64,000 bases of DNA from Siphonodentalium dalli. Taxonomy: Eukaryota > Mollusca > Scaphopoda > Gadilida > Siphonodentaliidae. This document shows, piece after piece, positions 37,494-51,000 of this stretch (position 1 is its first letter; every line of letters begins with the position of its first letter). The DNA lies in contig CP136069.1 of the NCBI GenBank assembly GCA_032622095.1, positions 163,609,043 to 163,673,042 of the forward strand. The letters run 5' to 3'. The notes below the pieces were generated by a model. It was not told the DNA's origin, did not search any database, and saw nothing but the letters and a program-made list of their open reading frames with translations. The translations under genes and the position numbers were made by a program.

Positions 37494-38101
37494 ACTCACC
37501 GTACTGTACCGTCATCGTGACCGTGTACGCCATTTTCATTAAATTTCCGGTGACAACAACGATCTAATATCGATAATATATAGAAACATAAGTAATTTGA
37601 GTCGAAGATGTATTCTGTAAACGCTCAGGTTAATAGGCTATCTTAAAATTTAATAATTTAAAAGTTAATAATTTGATATAAATTGAATTTATGACTGGAG
37701 CCATAAAATGGCGTCAATTAAATTACGAATTTCCGTAATCAAACAAAGTAATTGAGGGATACTGGATTGTTAAACCGATCGCACACAGGATCGCTTAAAC
37801 TATTATGATGATACGGGGAGAACACTCAAGCCACTCACTGACTAGCGACGATACAATAACTTAAATGATTATATGGGACTAGTATGCCTATAATATAACT
37901 TTTATTTGATTCATTTGGTTGAAAACGTACAAAAATTACTCGACAACGACAATTTGTATTTTTGCATTCCGGTAAATTTGTCATCCGTAACACTACTTCG
38001 TACTCAACAGACTTTCAAATAATGAAATAATTGTTACCTTATTCTCCGACTCGGAGACTATAGAAACCAACAACAACATTTGGCATACAGTACACCTTTA
38101 A
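37494..38101. mobile_element. Candidate TTAA-flanked element, 608 bp
   Basis: TTAAAGGGGTACTCACC at left, TACAGTACACCTTTAA at right. The inverted ends match only partly, so this is tentative. Confidence 0.4.
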
Positions 38102-38114
38102 ATTTTGGAAATTG

Positions 38115-38245
38115 GAGTTCTACTTCAAGTTCTAGTACTACTACTAGTACTAGTAGTACTACCACTAATGGCACTACTACTAGTACTACTACTACTAGCC
38201 TCTACTCTAGTATCTACTCTCTAGTCTAGCCTAGGCTCTAGCTCC
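38115..38245. repeat. ACT/AGT microsatellite
   Basis: Runs of ACTACTACTAGTACTAGTAG, self-complementary. Confidence 0.75.
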
Positions 38246-38941
38246 AAACTTGACCAAAGTGTCAAAGGACGAAACTCAAAAACTCAAAAGTAAATTCTTT
38301 AATTTCTTTTGCATACAAATGATACTGATACACGTAGGTGTGTGTCTTTATTCACAAGTTTATATAATAACAACTGCATGAGATATAAAGTATTATTGTG
38401 CAAAGTTATTGAAATTGAATGATACCAATTCTAGTTCCAGAGATAAACTTACCAATTCTAGTTCCAGAGATAAAAAGTTTTTTGTATCTCTTGCAGACCT
38501 GCACACTTAAATTGGAAACAAGCCACAATGTCTCAACATTGTTCTAATATGATAACTATAATAGACATACAAGTGTCAATGCATTGAAAATAAGTAGTTT
38601 AAAAATATGCAGTTACAAGTAATAAATTTATGATCATACACACATTGAATCAACAAAACATTACAGCATTTTTATCGGTGCATATAATACATAATGACAG
38701 TTACAAACAAACATAAACTGGTCATTTGTGCTTTTGGACCAGTCATTGATCGTGACAGGATACTTATTTCTGGACTTGCAAATGACAACTTATTCTTTTT
38801 GGACAGAGTTATGGCTCTCATATGTGACACAATATATTTTTCATGTTTTTATGGATGTCACAAGTATCATTTCATAAACAAAATATGATGTTGTTGAAAG
38901 TATCAGTTCTCTGGGCCTAGATTAATGTTTTTAATTTCCAG

Positions 38942-39052
38942 TTTTAGAAGACCCAAAAGCTGCAGATGATGTCATCAAGTGAAGAAAAAGAAAAACCCCA
39001 ATCCACAGAGAATCTAGAGATATTCATTGATGCTTTTGATAAATGGCAAAAG
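38942..39052 (+). CDS. CCDC152: CCDC152-like exon 1 (first coding exon)
   Basis: The exon follows the acceptor TTAATTTCCAG and ends AAAAG|GTGTCT. Coding starts at ATG 38966 (MMSSSEEKEK...), encodes residues 1-29 and ends in phase 0. Bases 38942-38965 are 5' untranslated and contain an in-frame TAG. Because an acceptor precedes it, at least one untranslated exon and the promoter lie further upstream; I could not place them. Confidence 0.8.
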
Positions 39053-42000
39053 GTGTCTACATAAATTAATTAGATATTCCAAAGTTTTGAGAAAATATTG
39101 CTCCAAGTTTTATTAGTCTGGTTTGCATCTTTCTCATTTATACCCTGATGTCACCTCCACCCGATCCACCCGATCGAGCCCAATTTGAAGCTGGGATATT
39201 TGCATAAAAGTCAACAGATTTAAAAACAATAGTCATTTAACCATTTCTATACTAAGTGGATTCTCCCACTCAGTTATAAAAGTATACATTGGAATGGTCT
39301 ATTATTCATCTGGAGGGGTGTTCAGGAAACATAAGCAGACAGCAGACAATAAAAGTAAGGTTAAACAAAAATCATACAGGGTAAACCTCTGCTATTTGAG
39401 CTTGTGATCTCATATATAATATGCCTGTTTTTAGAAAACGGGATGTACTATTATGTTATTGTTCTGTCCGTCCATCTGTCTGTCTGTTCACTTTTGGTTT
39501 CCGGATGATAACTTTAGATAATCTAACCTGAATGGGATGAAATTTGGTATGTGGATTTACTTGCACAAAATAATACAGGTCGCGTTCGAATACAGGTTCT
39601 GCCGGGCAATTTTCACCAGTTATTGCCCTTTTTGTTGGAATTTGCACTCAATTTCATTTCTGGATGATACGGAACTGAATGGAATGAAATTTGGTATGTG
39701 AGTAAACACTGAGTTTACTAGCCCAAAATACTGGTCAAGTTAGAATTTGGGTTCCGACCCGCCAATTTTCACCAGAATTATGGTCCTTCGTTAGAATTAC
39801 CAACGACATATGTTGACTAGCCCTAGCAATGCTCTTGTTTTATTTTTCATTTTATATGATTTTTTACCATGGTATTTCTGTCGATGAAAGATTATACAGT
39901 TATATATAAGAAGTTTCAAACATTCAAAGAAGCATATACATGCAGGTGGGGAAAAACTAATTCAGGATAAACATAGGTACTACATGAAAAAAGATAAATT
40001 AAGAGAAAGTTGTTCCCAATATTAACAATAAATGTACCTTTTTAAATCAATTTCAGTTTCTCTTTAAGCAAACAAAAGAGAAAGAATGGCAGGGTGTTCT
40101 GCTGAAGAATGAAATATCAGACAAAGAAAAATTGACAAAAAGTTACGGAGAACTGAAATCAGGTAACATACCTTCTTCATTTCAATTTGGCCTCTTCAGT
40201 ATTTGGTCAGGATTGAAATACATTGACACAGCCGTGTGATAGTACATGTAGTTCCAAATAAGTCGCCAGATTTTGCTGCCACCATGTACATATAGAACAA
40301 CATAACTGGGTCCAGAGTTTATCATATTAAAGGCTGAATAGAATGTTACCAAAATTCCACTGATCGAATATGACAAAATAATATGTTACATGTTCTGAAA
40401 CTGATCGCAAACTCCCTATGCATTCTGACTTTCTCCTCCCTTGTGATTTCATACAGATTGACAGTATTACTAATGCTGATATTTTTTCAATTTTCCACAA
40501 GTATGACATGTGGATATGTTCTAAAGAATGTGTTATTGTTGGAACATTTGTGTTCCAAAATACATATGATTGATGGTGTAGTGTAACAGACTGACTTGCT
40601 TCCATAATGGAAGTAGCCATCATGTAGTGTTATTCCACCCCGTATTCGTATTGGCTACGGCAGAATTGTCTACCCTGTATGCCTATTTGGACCATGAGAG
40701 TAAGGTTTGATGTAGAGAAACCCATTTGGATTCATAATAAATTCAACAAACAGCCTTCCTGCTGTCTACTGCAATCAGAGCTACATGTATAAGGAAACAC
40801 AATCCTCTTCTAATGATGTGTTCTATCTTCCCAGACATGACATGATTTTTTTTATGCCGGAAAAATTAATTGTGTTGACTGGTGTTTGTCTTGAAATTAT
40901 TATTTTATACCCCTGTATATATACATAAATAGTTCAGGGAAGAGAAAACAAGGTAAAATATTGTTTGGCCAATACATTCTCTTATATATGCAAGGCTCCC
41001 TATGGGATACTCGCATCTATAAGAGAATGCATTAGCACAGGGTTTTCAAAAAAATTCAGGAAGCTCCATGCAGGTATGGAAAGTCTAAAGCTGCAGAAGG
41101 CAGAAAAATCATACATAGTTTTTTTAAGCCATTATTTAATACCAAACAATATTTTTTTCTTATTTTCGTTATCAATTTTTCATAACGAACAATAACTCTA
41201 AAATACAGACCATTAATTATGGTCAAATATGGAGAAACCATGAGGGGCAAACATGTATTTAGTTGACATACAGTAATGCTCAAAATAATCAACTCCTTAA
41301 CCACAGCAGAATTATGGGTAACTTTTCAGGATTTAGTTGGAAATATGGCTTGTTGCCATTCATCGGAAAGCTCTCACTGAGAAAAGTTACTAATGATTCT
41401 GCTGTGGTTAAGGAGTCGATTATTTAGAGCATTACTGTATGCTAACACGGTGGACTAAGAAATGTTATTTATTTGAGTTCAATAACATTATATTCACCTA
41501 GTGCCTTAATTGTGGGCCTTTAACCATTCCATGACTGGAGCTTCCTGAAATTTTTTGAAAACCATGTGCCAATGTATTCTCTTATATATTCAAGTCTCCC
41601 ATAGGAAGCGTCACATATATAAGAGAATACATTGGCTTAGCAATATTTACCTTGTAACCCATTGCATTCTCTTATATACATGTATGTGATCTGGGCTCCT
41701 TAAAGAAGACTCGCATATATAAGAGAATGCACTGGCACAGGGTCTTTAATACTGCACTAGCGCAATGCCCATCATGAAAGGGTTAAGTTAATCTGCAGAT
41801 TAGATTATTCAGTAAACTTTTATCTTTATATTTCTAGACAATGACAGAATGCAAGAGGTGATTAGAAAATTAAATAAAGAACTTGAAACTATATGTGATA
41901 TTGAAGGTAAGGAGTCTAATGCATGTTTGCCACTTTGTCATTTTACTGAGAGAAGCTACAACCATTGTCAACGCATACAGTGGTGGAACAGACCCCATTC

Positions 42001-45000
42001 ATACACATTATGTAAGTACAGTAATACCCTAAGTAATCGACTCCTTAACCACAGTAGAATTATAGGTAACTTTTCAGGATTTAGTCATAAATATGGCTTG
42101 TTGTCATTCGTCGGAAAGCTCTCACTGAGAGATTTCTGATGAATGGCAACATGCCATATTTCCAACTAATCCTGAAAAGTTACCCATAATTCTACTGTGG
42201 TTAAGGAGTTGATTACTTAGGGCATTACTGTACTATGGTGGAACACACTCCATTCATACACATTACATAAGTACTCTGCTCAGATGAAGTGATAAAAGAT
42301 TTTTTTGTACCACATGTACTGGGAAATGTTTGAAAATTTGTACCTGGAAGTTCTTGCAACAAAACTGATAAGGTGCGGTTCAATCTGGTATCATATAGTT
42401 TATATGCTGAGCTATGCAAAAATGTAAACAAGCCTGAATTTAATGTGTCTGACATTTTTTTACCCTGTGCCAATGCATTCTCTTATATATGCGAGTCGAC
42501 CATAGGTCGCCTCGCATATATAAGAGAATGCATTGGCCTAACAATTTTTTATCATTTTTTTTATATAAATGTTTCTTACAATTTTTAGGACATAAAATAA
42601 AAAACATCCATTACCCTGCAGGGAGCCCCACACATATATAGAAGCATATAGAAGAGTGTCGTCTGCTCATGTTTGTCTGGGGCTCTGTATGGGTGAAATT
42701 ATAAAAAATTTAAAGAATACAAGAAAAAATTATTAAAATTGTAAAAAATTGTTAGGCCAATGCATTCTCTTATATATGCGAGGCGACCTATGGTCGACTC
42801 GCATATATAAGAGAATGCATTGGCACAGGGTAAAAAAATGTCAGACACATTAAATTCAGGCTTGTTTACATTTTTGCATAGCTCAGCATATAAACTAGCT
42901 AGCATATAAACTATTAGAGGAGCGGCCAAACGCCAAAAGTGGTCGGATACACCTACCCTCGGTAGAACAAGTTGAAACCAACCTTTTCTGGAAGGTAAAT
43001 ATATATCATTTATGGAAATGATTCTTGGCCTTGCCGGAATTGGTGGCAGCTATGTATGGTAAGACTATTTGTGGAGGTACCCTACCGAAAAATTAGCCTG
43101 TTTTCAGCGGTTGGCCAGCTATACACAATTGGTTAAAAGTTAAGCACATCACAAAAAAACAGAACGTTTTATTTGTTATTATGTGGTACATGGTGATACT
43201 AGATTGGAACGTTCTTATTTGTTCTGGTTTGTTTGAGATTTCACGACGTCATGGTAGAGAATGTAACGTTATGCGTCAAAAAATCATGACGATTCAGAGA
43301 AACTGTCGCCCGTCAACTCTGGACAAAACTAGCACGCTGGATTGAGCTTATCTTATCATATATGTTCGGAAAGAAAGGAGTATTTTCTACCCGAAGGTAT
43401 TAAATTTATTACCCTATCCCTACAAATATTGTAATTAATTGAAAAAAACTTACCCCTCCCCCAATGTCATAAAATGCTGAGTACAGCCATCGCCTGGGAT
43501 TGGATCCCAGAATGATAGAATAGTGCGTAGTATTTCCTTTTATTTCGTGTAGAACACACATAACAAATGTAAAATTCGAATTTCCAACCATATTCACCAT
43601 AAGAAGAGTATCAAAATCCAAGATGGCGTCCAATATGGCCTTCAGTTTTTATTTTAAGACTCTGTGGAGCGACATACGAAAAATCCCGAAAAGGTAAGTC
43701 CCCAGTGGTAAAATCTATATTATTGTAGTGACTACATAGAATAACATTTCATATCAAACATTAATTTGACCATTAATACATCTTTTCAATTGGTATTAAG
43801 CTAATAGGTAGAACTGTATCCCTCCATCCAATGTCTTAAAATTCTAAATAAAGTTATCGACTGGGATTGGAACCACGAGTGATAGCATTATGCGCAGTAT
43901 GTTGTTTTATTTAATGTACAATACACATACGAAGTGACAGGTATGAATTTCCATCCATATTCACTATTAGATGAGTATGATACAACAAAATGGCGTCCAA
44001 TATGGCGTCCAATTTTAATTGTACCACTTAGCGCGAACGCACATACAAACGAACTAAAATGGAACGTCCCCTGTGGCATATTGTATATCATTGAAGTGAC
44101 CACATAGACGATATCTCATAGGGTACAGTAGTTTCACCGTCAGTCTATCTTATCAGTTGGAGAATTAGTAAACAAAAACGTAATCAACACCCAGTCACAA
44201 ACGTCCACATACATGTAATGGCGGCACTTGTGACTATAGTCCAGAATGCAAAGAATTAAGCAAATCGTTCGGAATTACTTTGTGTTGAATACAACGAAGA
44301 AACATAAAATGTAAAATTTGCATCCTACATCAGGTTCCAAATGTCACACCATTAGCTATGACACAGGTGTGACGCCAGGATTAATACTGGATGGAAATTT
44401 GAATTTGTTGAATGTTTAGGTTGTTTTGTTTAACAATTATCAGGAACTTTATATCAAATATTTGGAGAAAGACAAACCTACCAAAAATAAAAAAACACTT
44501 AGTGAAATTCCGAGAATGACTTAAATAGTTTAATTTGCCTAATCGTGTATCGTGTATCTCCAATGCACATTTGACTATTGTTTGACACATTTGATGTGAT
44601 GTTGGGACGTTAAGTAAGTAAAGAATAAACAATATGTAGACAACTGGTAATAATAGAGGATGGTCATTGACCGTTACAAATAATCATGCACTCTATGCGG
44701 TACGAAGTGATGTTGTAATGTTCAATACTAACATATTGCTATCATTAATATATTGTGAATTTGTGATAGTCTTGAATGTGCAGTCCTCCTTAACATGTCC
44801 TTTTGAATTTTCACCAACATTTTCAGAGAGCCTTGCAACAGTTTTGGCCACATGAAACATTAAATAACAGAATCACCATCTGTTGTTTTATGGCATACAT
44901 TTTGAAATCCAGTAAATAAGATATCTGATCGATCTCTGGTTTTGCCAAAGTTGGATATGAGTCCACGAGCAATCAAAGTTCACACATCATAGTAACTACC

Positions 45001-48000
45001 TATTAACGATACACGAAATTCATCATCGCACACACAAAATGCTCTTTAATGACATAACATGGGACCACAATGTCCATAAAATGCAATCAGCGTACAATGG
45101 TTTATAAATAGGCGTTATAGTGATCGAGAGGTTGCTGCTTTGTATAATTGTTCGAGTTTCGGCTCTGCGTCAAACAAGAAAGCAACACCGCATACCTATG
45201 AATATAAGTTGTTCTCGCCATATGTTGCTTGATGTGCATGTTTTTCCGTACATTGATATTTTAGTCCCGACTAATTTGTGAGTTAAATGGTTGTGAATGT
45301 CAATCGGATTCATATATGTTACAAATAGAAGATATTGAGTTTCCGGGCAAGACTTAACTAAAATTCAATCTACTATATCTCCAGCGGATATCATATCTGT
45401 ATTAGTTCTTAGGGACGTGAGTCCTGACTATACATGTATAGCAATCTATCATGCTAATACATTTTATTGATACATAGGTCATAGTGCGATAATCTCCATT
45501 GAACATGCACATTGGTGTTGCATTTATGATTGCGGTTAGATTCTAATCATAATCACGCAACTCACAAGCAAACCAGAATGTCACTAAACGTTTGTTTTAT
45601 CCACTGTCCTTTTAAGTCTGGTGGCATTTGAAATGGATAAAGTGGTAAGTAATGAAAATCTGTAGGCTATTAACACAATTGAAATGGCGACAGGCATAAG
45701 GCAATTCACAATAGACACTCGTCATTAGTCTTGATATATAGATATCCAAATTGTGTTTACGGGTTGGTCTATGGCGACTAGGCCATATCACGACATACAT
45801 TGTATTATTATGGGTGGCGGAAAGACAGCGCCGATCTTACCGCGGAAGCAATATGCTCAGTCCATACATAAGCCACCTACCCCCAAACTGGCAAATATTC
45901 GAAAGTTGTTTTCACTTAACATGGATCTCATATCAGTGTTACTGATCGGGATTTATAACACCTTCGTCGTCGATCTGGTGTGTTATGGGGATACACGTAA
46001 CTGAGTGTAAGTCAATGTGATGTAATCAACTAAAAATCACTGGTGTATAGTGTTGTGTTCTTGTTCACCCAAAATAGTCATTTTTGTTTCTCAAGAAAAC
46101 CTGGACATGCCATGCTCAAGTGCCCATTGCTGTGAATGCATAGAATCACATTGTATGACTCATTAAATGAAAATATGGGAATAATAATTGTATTTCTCAG
46201 ATCCATCTGTCTCTATAAACATGTCGTCACTGGAGTCATGTTTAACCTTTAGTCACTGAACGTTAATTGAATGGTAAGCCATCAGAGCCATGTAATTTTT
46301 ATGATTGATAAAAGCAAATTAGGCTCATCTCTATGAAGATAACATATATGTTAATGTTATTCTATTCCAAAATAGTATTATTGAAAAGTTAACTTATCGA
46401 CTATCGGCACCAGAGCAAACCATTTGAACGGTTGTTGAAAACAACTGGCACTTCAACAACAAATCCAGCGCAAAGCATCACAAAAGGAAGTCTTTTTTCT
46501 GGCTGTTGTACTTCTTCGCAAAATTGAAATGACATCTAAATTATGGGATGCCATCTTGTATTTTGAGATCCATCTTATAGCGAGTGTGGTTCTAACATAC
46601 TTATGTCGCACTAAACGATACGATACGATTTATTTGCATAAACACCACTATGCTAACAATACAATTCATAATAACACAATAAACAATTATATAAATAGTA
46701 AAAACAAATACATGTGAACACTAAATTACATCTACAACTGCGCATTTGTTGTTTTATTCTTGGTTAGGATTCTCAGAGATACCTTTGTGCACATTGTTTT
46801 AACTTTCGATATGAGGAATGTTGAGTTTTGTGTTTATTATTTCGCAAATTAAAAGATATGTTGATAACAGAACTACTACTTCATATGACTATTGTAATGA
46901 AATGAATGTGATGAATCGACACAATATACATATATATACTACTGGAGACGTCATTTGTCCTGATTTCCCGTATTTGTTTTCACGAAGTGTTATAAATTCG
47001 AGACATGACAAAGCTCGTCTGATTTTTTGTTTCTATAGTTGACCACCACATTTTGGTCTCCGTCATCACGCAAACAATAAATTGCCATGTAATAATGGAA
47101 ACATACACATAAGTAATAACACATGAGACGTTTATTTGCCCGCATATCGTACTAGTTGTTTACAAAGTGTTGACATTAAACTTAAATGCCATATTGGCCG
47201 CCATTATGGCGCAATAGTGGGTGTGACTTCAAACTTGTTGTTTCTTTATTGTATTCAGCACAAATGAAATCCAAAATGTATGCTCATTTCTTTTTGGCCT
47301 GTACTACAATCCACAGTGGCCCATTTGTGTGGAAGTTTGTGACTGTAGGGGTGATCAAGTTTTTGTCTAATTATTTCATCAATTGATAATAAAGATCAAT
47401 GCTGAATCTAATGTTTCATATGAAATGTTCTATGTAGTCAGTATAATTATATATAATATACCACTGGGGACATTTCTTTTCTGAATTTGTCGTATGTCTG
47501 TTCACTAAGTCTTGAATTTAAAATTGGCCGCCATATTGAACGCCATCTTCGATTATGATACTATTTTAATAACAAACAAATTTGGATGGCAATTTCTCTG
47601 GCCAATTTGCATGTGTATTCTACATTTAATAAAACAAATTACTGCGCATTATGCGATCATTCGTGGTTCCAATCCCAAGCGACAACTTTGGTTCGAATTT
47701 TATGACATTGAACGGCGGAATAAATGTTTTACTTTTATTTTTCCAATTGATAAGATGTATTATTGGTGAAACTAATGTTTCATATGAAATACTATTCTAT
47801 ATGGTCATTAAAATAATATACATTTTCCCACTTGGGACGTTCTTTTTCAGGATTTTTCGTATGTCGCTTCACTAAGTCTTAAAATAAAAACTGAATGCCA
47901 TATTGGACGCCATCTTGGAGTACTTGGATACTTATCTAATAGTGAATATGGTTGGAAATTTGCATTTTACACTTGTTATGTGTGTTCTACACTAAGTAAA

Positions 48001-51000
48001 AGGAAATACTACGCACTATTCTATCATTCTGGGATCCAATCCCCGGCGATGGCTATATTTAGCATTTTATGACATTGGGGGAGGGTTAAGTTTTTGCCTA
48101 TTATTGCTAAATTGGTAGGGTCAGGAAAATAAACTTAATACCTCCGTGTAGAAAATTCTCCATTCTTTCCAAACATATATGATAAGATAAGCTCAATCCA
48201 GCGTGCTAGTTTTGTACAGAGTTGACGGGCGACAGTTTCTCTGAGTCGTCATGATGTTTTGACGCATAACGTTACATTCTCCACCATGACGTCGTGAAAT
48301 CTCAAACAAACCAGAAAAAATAACAACGCTCCGATCTAGTATCACCATGTACCCCATAATAACAAATAGAACATTCTGTTTTTGGTGATGTGCTTAACTT
48401 TTAAGCAATTGTGTATAGCTGGCCAACCGCTGAAAACAGGCTTATATTTCGGTAGGTACCTTCACAAATAGTCTTGCCATACATAGCTGCCACCAATTCC
48501 GGCAAGGCCAAGACTCATTTTCATAAATGATATATATTTACCTTTCAGTAAAAGTTGGTTTCAACTTGTTCTACCGAGGGTAGGGGTATCTCGAAAACTA
48601 AGGCCCTTTTTGGATTTGGCCGCTCCTCTATATATGATACCAGATTGAACCGCACCTTATCAGTTTTGTTGCAAGAACTTCCAGGTACAAATTTTCAAAC
48701 ATTTCCCAGTACATGTGGTACAAAAAAATCTTTTATCACTTCATCTGAGCAGAGTACTTATGTAATGTGTATGAATGGGGTCTGTTCCACCATAGTACAG
48801 TAATGCCCTAAGTAATCAACTGAGAGATTTCTGATGAATGGCAACATGCCATATTTCCAACTAATCCTGAAAAGTTACCCATAATTCTACTGTGGTTAAG
48901 GAGTTGATTACTTAGGGCATTACTGTACTATGGTGGAACAGACCCCATTCATACATATAAATGATTTTGCCAACAAGAGTCACTTTTTAATATCTAATTT
49001 ATATGAAAGAATGGCGTTATATGAGCTGGCAATTTTGATTTATAGAAATACACGCATTGAGCAAGTTGATCAGTTGTGAGCCACCTCATAGTGTTTCAAA
49101 TCACTTTAAACTTGATTTCATCTACTGAAGCACTCAGGGGCGTTTTTAGAAATTTGGTTGAATGTACATGTATTAAATTCTTGTTATATAAACTGAATGT
49201 TATATTTTTTTCCTCCAGATGATAATAGAAGAAAGAAGGAGATTATTCAACAGAAAGAATTCGAAATTGTAAAGCTACAAAAAGTTAGTACATGTGTACA
49301 AACTTGAACAAAAGCCTATGTACTACCGGTATAGTATTGAGTGCCTTATACTTTTCAATAAGATCTTTCATTTATATTAAAGAATACCCTTTTAGAGAAT
49401 AAAATTAAAGATGCATAATCCGAAACGCTCCCAAATTACTATTTTCTTGGTTTCGGGGGGTAAAAAATATTTGATTCGAGTCGAGGAACCCACCCATCAA
49501 AGAGTGATCAGATATCAATTTTTTAAATCTATTATTTTTCTCCACCAATAATTTTTAATGGCCCAGTAAAAGTTGACGAGAAGACGGTCTCAGACCAAAT
49601 TGCAACTGAGGATGGATAAATCTAAAATCAAGTGGCTTTTGTGTGTCAGATATTTGAGAAACCGGAAAAAATTCGTTGAACAAAATGTTGATAAATAACA
49701 GGTTTTTGGGCACTTTATACTATAGTTGCCTGTGGTTAGCATTATTTTTGGGGAATTAATCGATTCTGATAACTGAAGCAGCATTTCAAAAAATGTTGTT
49801 GCTGTTGGATTCTGATGATATGGGGAATATCGAATCGGATTGAGTACCTTTAAGATATGTAGATTAACAAACTAAATTTACAGATAACTGAAATGTAAAT
49901 CAGTCCTGCATCAAGTCTACCTCTCTGTGATCCAATTTAAATGCAACGGACTCGTCTGAACACTACTTTAGAAAATGGTCTGATGGCATCAAATTAAAAA
50001 ACCTGCCTGTGTAAATTATAAATTTTGAGAGTGATAATGAGATATCACCATTAACATATGAGCAAGATAACATATCTTTAACCTATTAATTCAGATAAAT
50101 TCTGAGGCGAGACAGCAGCACACATGTGAAATCAGAGAGCAAACAATTGGCCATGAGAAAGAGAAGAAAGAAATCGCTCTGAAAACACAAGAAAAATGTG
50201 AGAATAAAACAAAACTGTTAAGATAATTAAGTGGCAACCCACAATTTGCATCACATACCTTTACGCAAGCGACTACATTTTTCTTAGTCCAATTTAAAGC
50301 AGAAATGACAAAATTAATCACTTTCAAGTATCCAGTTCATATTAGCTTTTAGAATGGATATATTTCATGCTCAGGATAATATAGCATTTCTGTACATGTA
50401 TCTGTTAATAATTATATCCCCATCCCAAAAAATGGGGGGTATACTGGATCACATGATTCCGTCTGTCCGTCTAGCCGGCCGTCCGTGCATATATCTCAAC
50501 CATGTTTTATCGGATATTGATGAAAAAGGATATGTGCGAAAATTTGAAAATGGCTGTGATTACAGGTCAGTCCTTCACAGGAGATGGAAGTGGTTGCTCT
50601 CGCACCCGTATGCACTCCCAATTTATGAGTGCTAAAATTTGCAATTGTCTCTCTTGTCAAATGTCTATGGTCACTCTATTGTTGAATCAATATTGAACTA
50701 TTTGAAAGTATATTTAGAACCTTTCTCATCTCAGTTAAATTATGGGCATGTGAAAGTGTAATTGGACATAGGTCTATCCCACAATGACATTTTGTTTGAG
50801 CAAAACCCAACTTACGATTATATTATGGGTGCAATTACACCCGTCTTCTGAATTGCGAGGGCTAATAAGTTCTCTCGCTGTGTTTTCCTCGTGGGAAGGA
50901 CTGACAGGTGACCATGGATAGTGTTTTTCAGAGCACATGGAGCCGGTATATCAATATTTTGTGTATTTGTCAACTTATCTTATACCCCTTTCCAAATTAC

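Larger units (their letters stand above)
36789..38565. repeat. Direct repeats of about 160 bp flanking 1.4 kb
   Basis: 36789-36949 recurs at 38368-38559, the latter with a small internal duplication (CCAATTCTAGTTCCAGAGAT). In between lie a G24 run and a TTAA element. This could be an upstream duplication or a terminal direct-repeat element. Confidence 0.6.
42235..48810. mobile_element. Giant foldback element, about 6.6 kb, in CCDC152 intron 3
   Basis: The left arm (42235-42407 and 42913 to about 44225) is the imperfect reverse complement of the right arm (about 47290-48810). The arms contain diverged tandem units of roughly 370-450 bases around CCAAGATGGCGTCCAATATG. The core (44.2-46.9 kb) has no recognisable transposase. 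The left arm is interrupted by a family A palindrome at 42408-42912, missing in the right arm. This resembles foldback elements such as the TU elements of sea urchins. Both sides also carry GGTGGAACAGACCCCATTCA as a direct repeat (about 41980 and 48933). Confidence 0.78.

Noticed and set aside
36789-38565. LTR retrotransposon bounded by the 160-bp direct repeats
   Set aside because: The repeats lack a TG..CA structure, and no gag or pol coding is visible between them.
42225-48803. Two ORFs sharing YDTRLNRTLSVLLQELPGTN in opposite orientations
   Set aside because: They are the two arms of the giant foldback element; the frame is open by chance in both.
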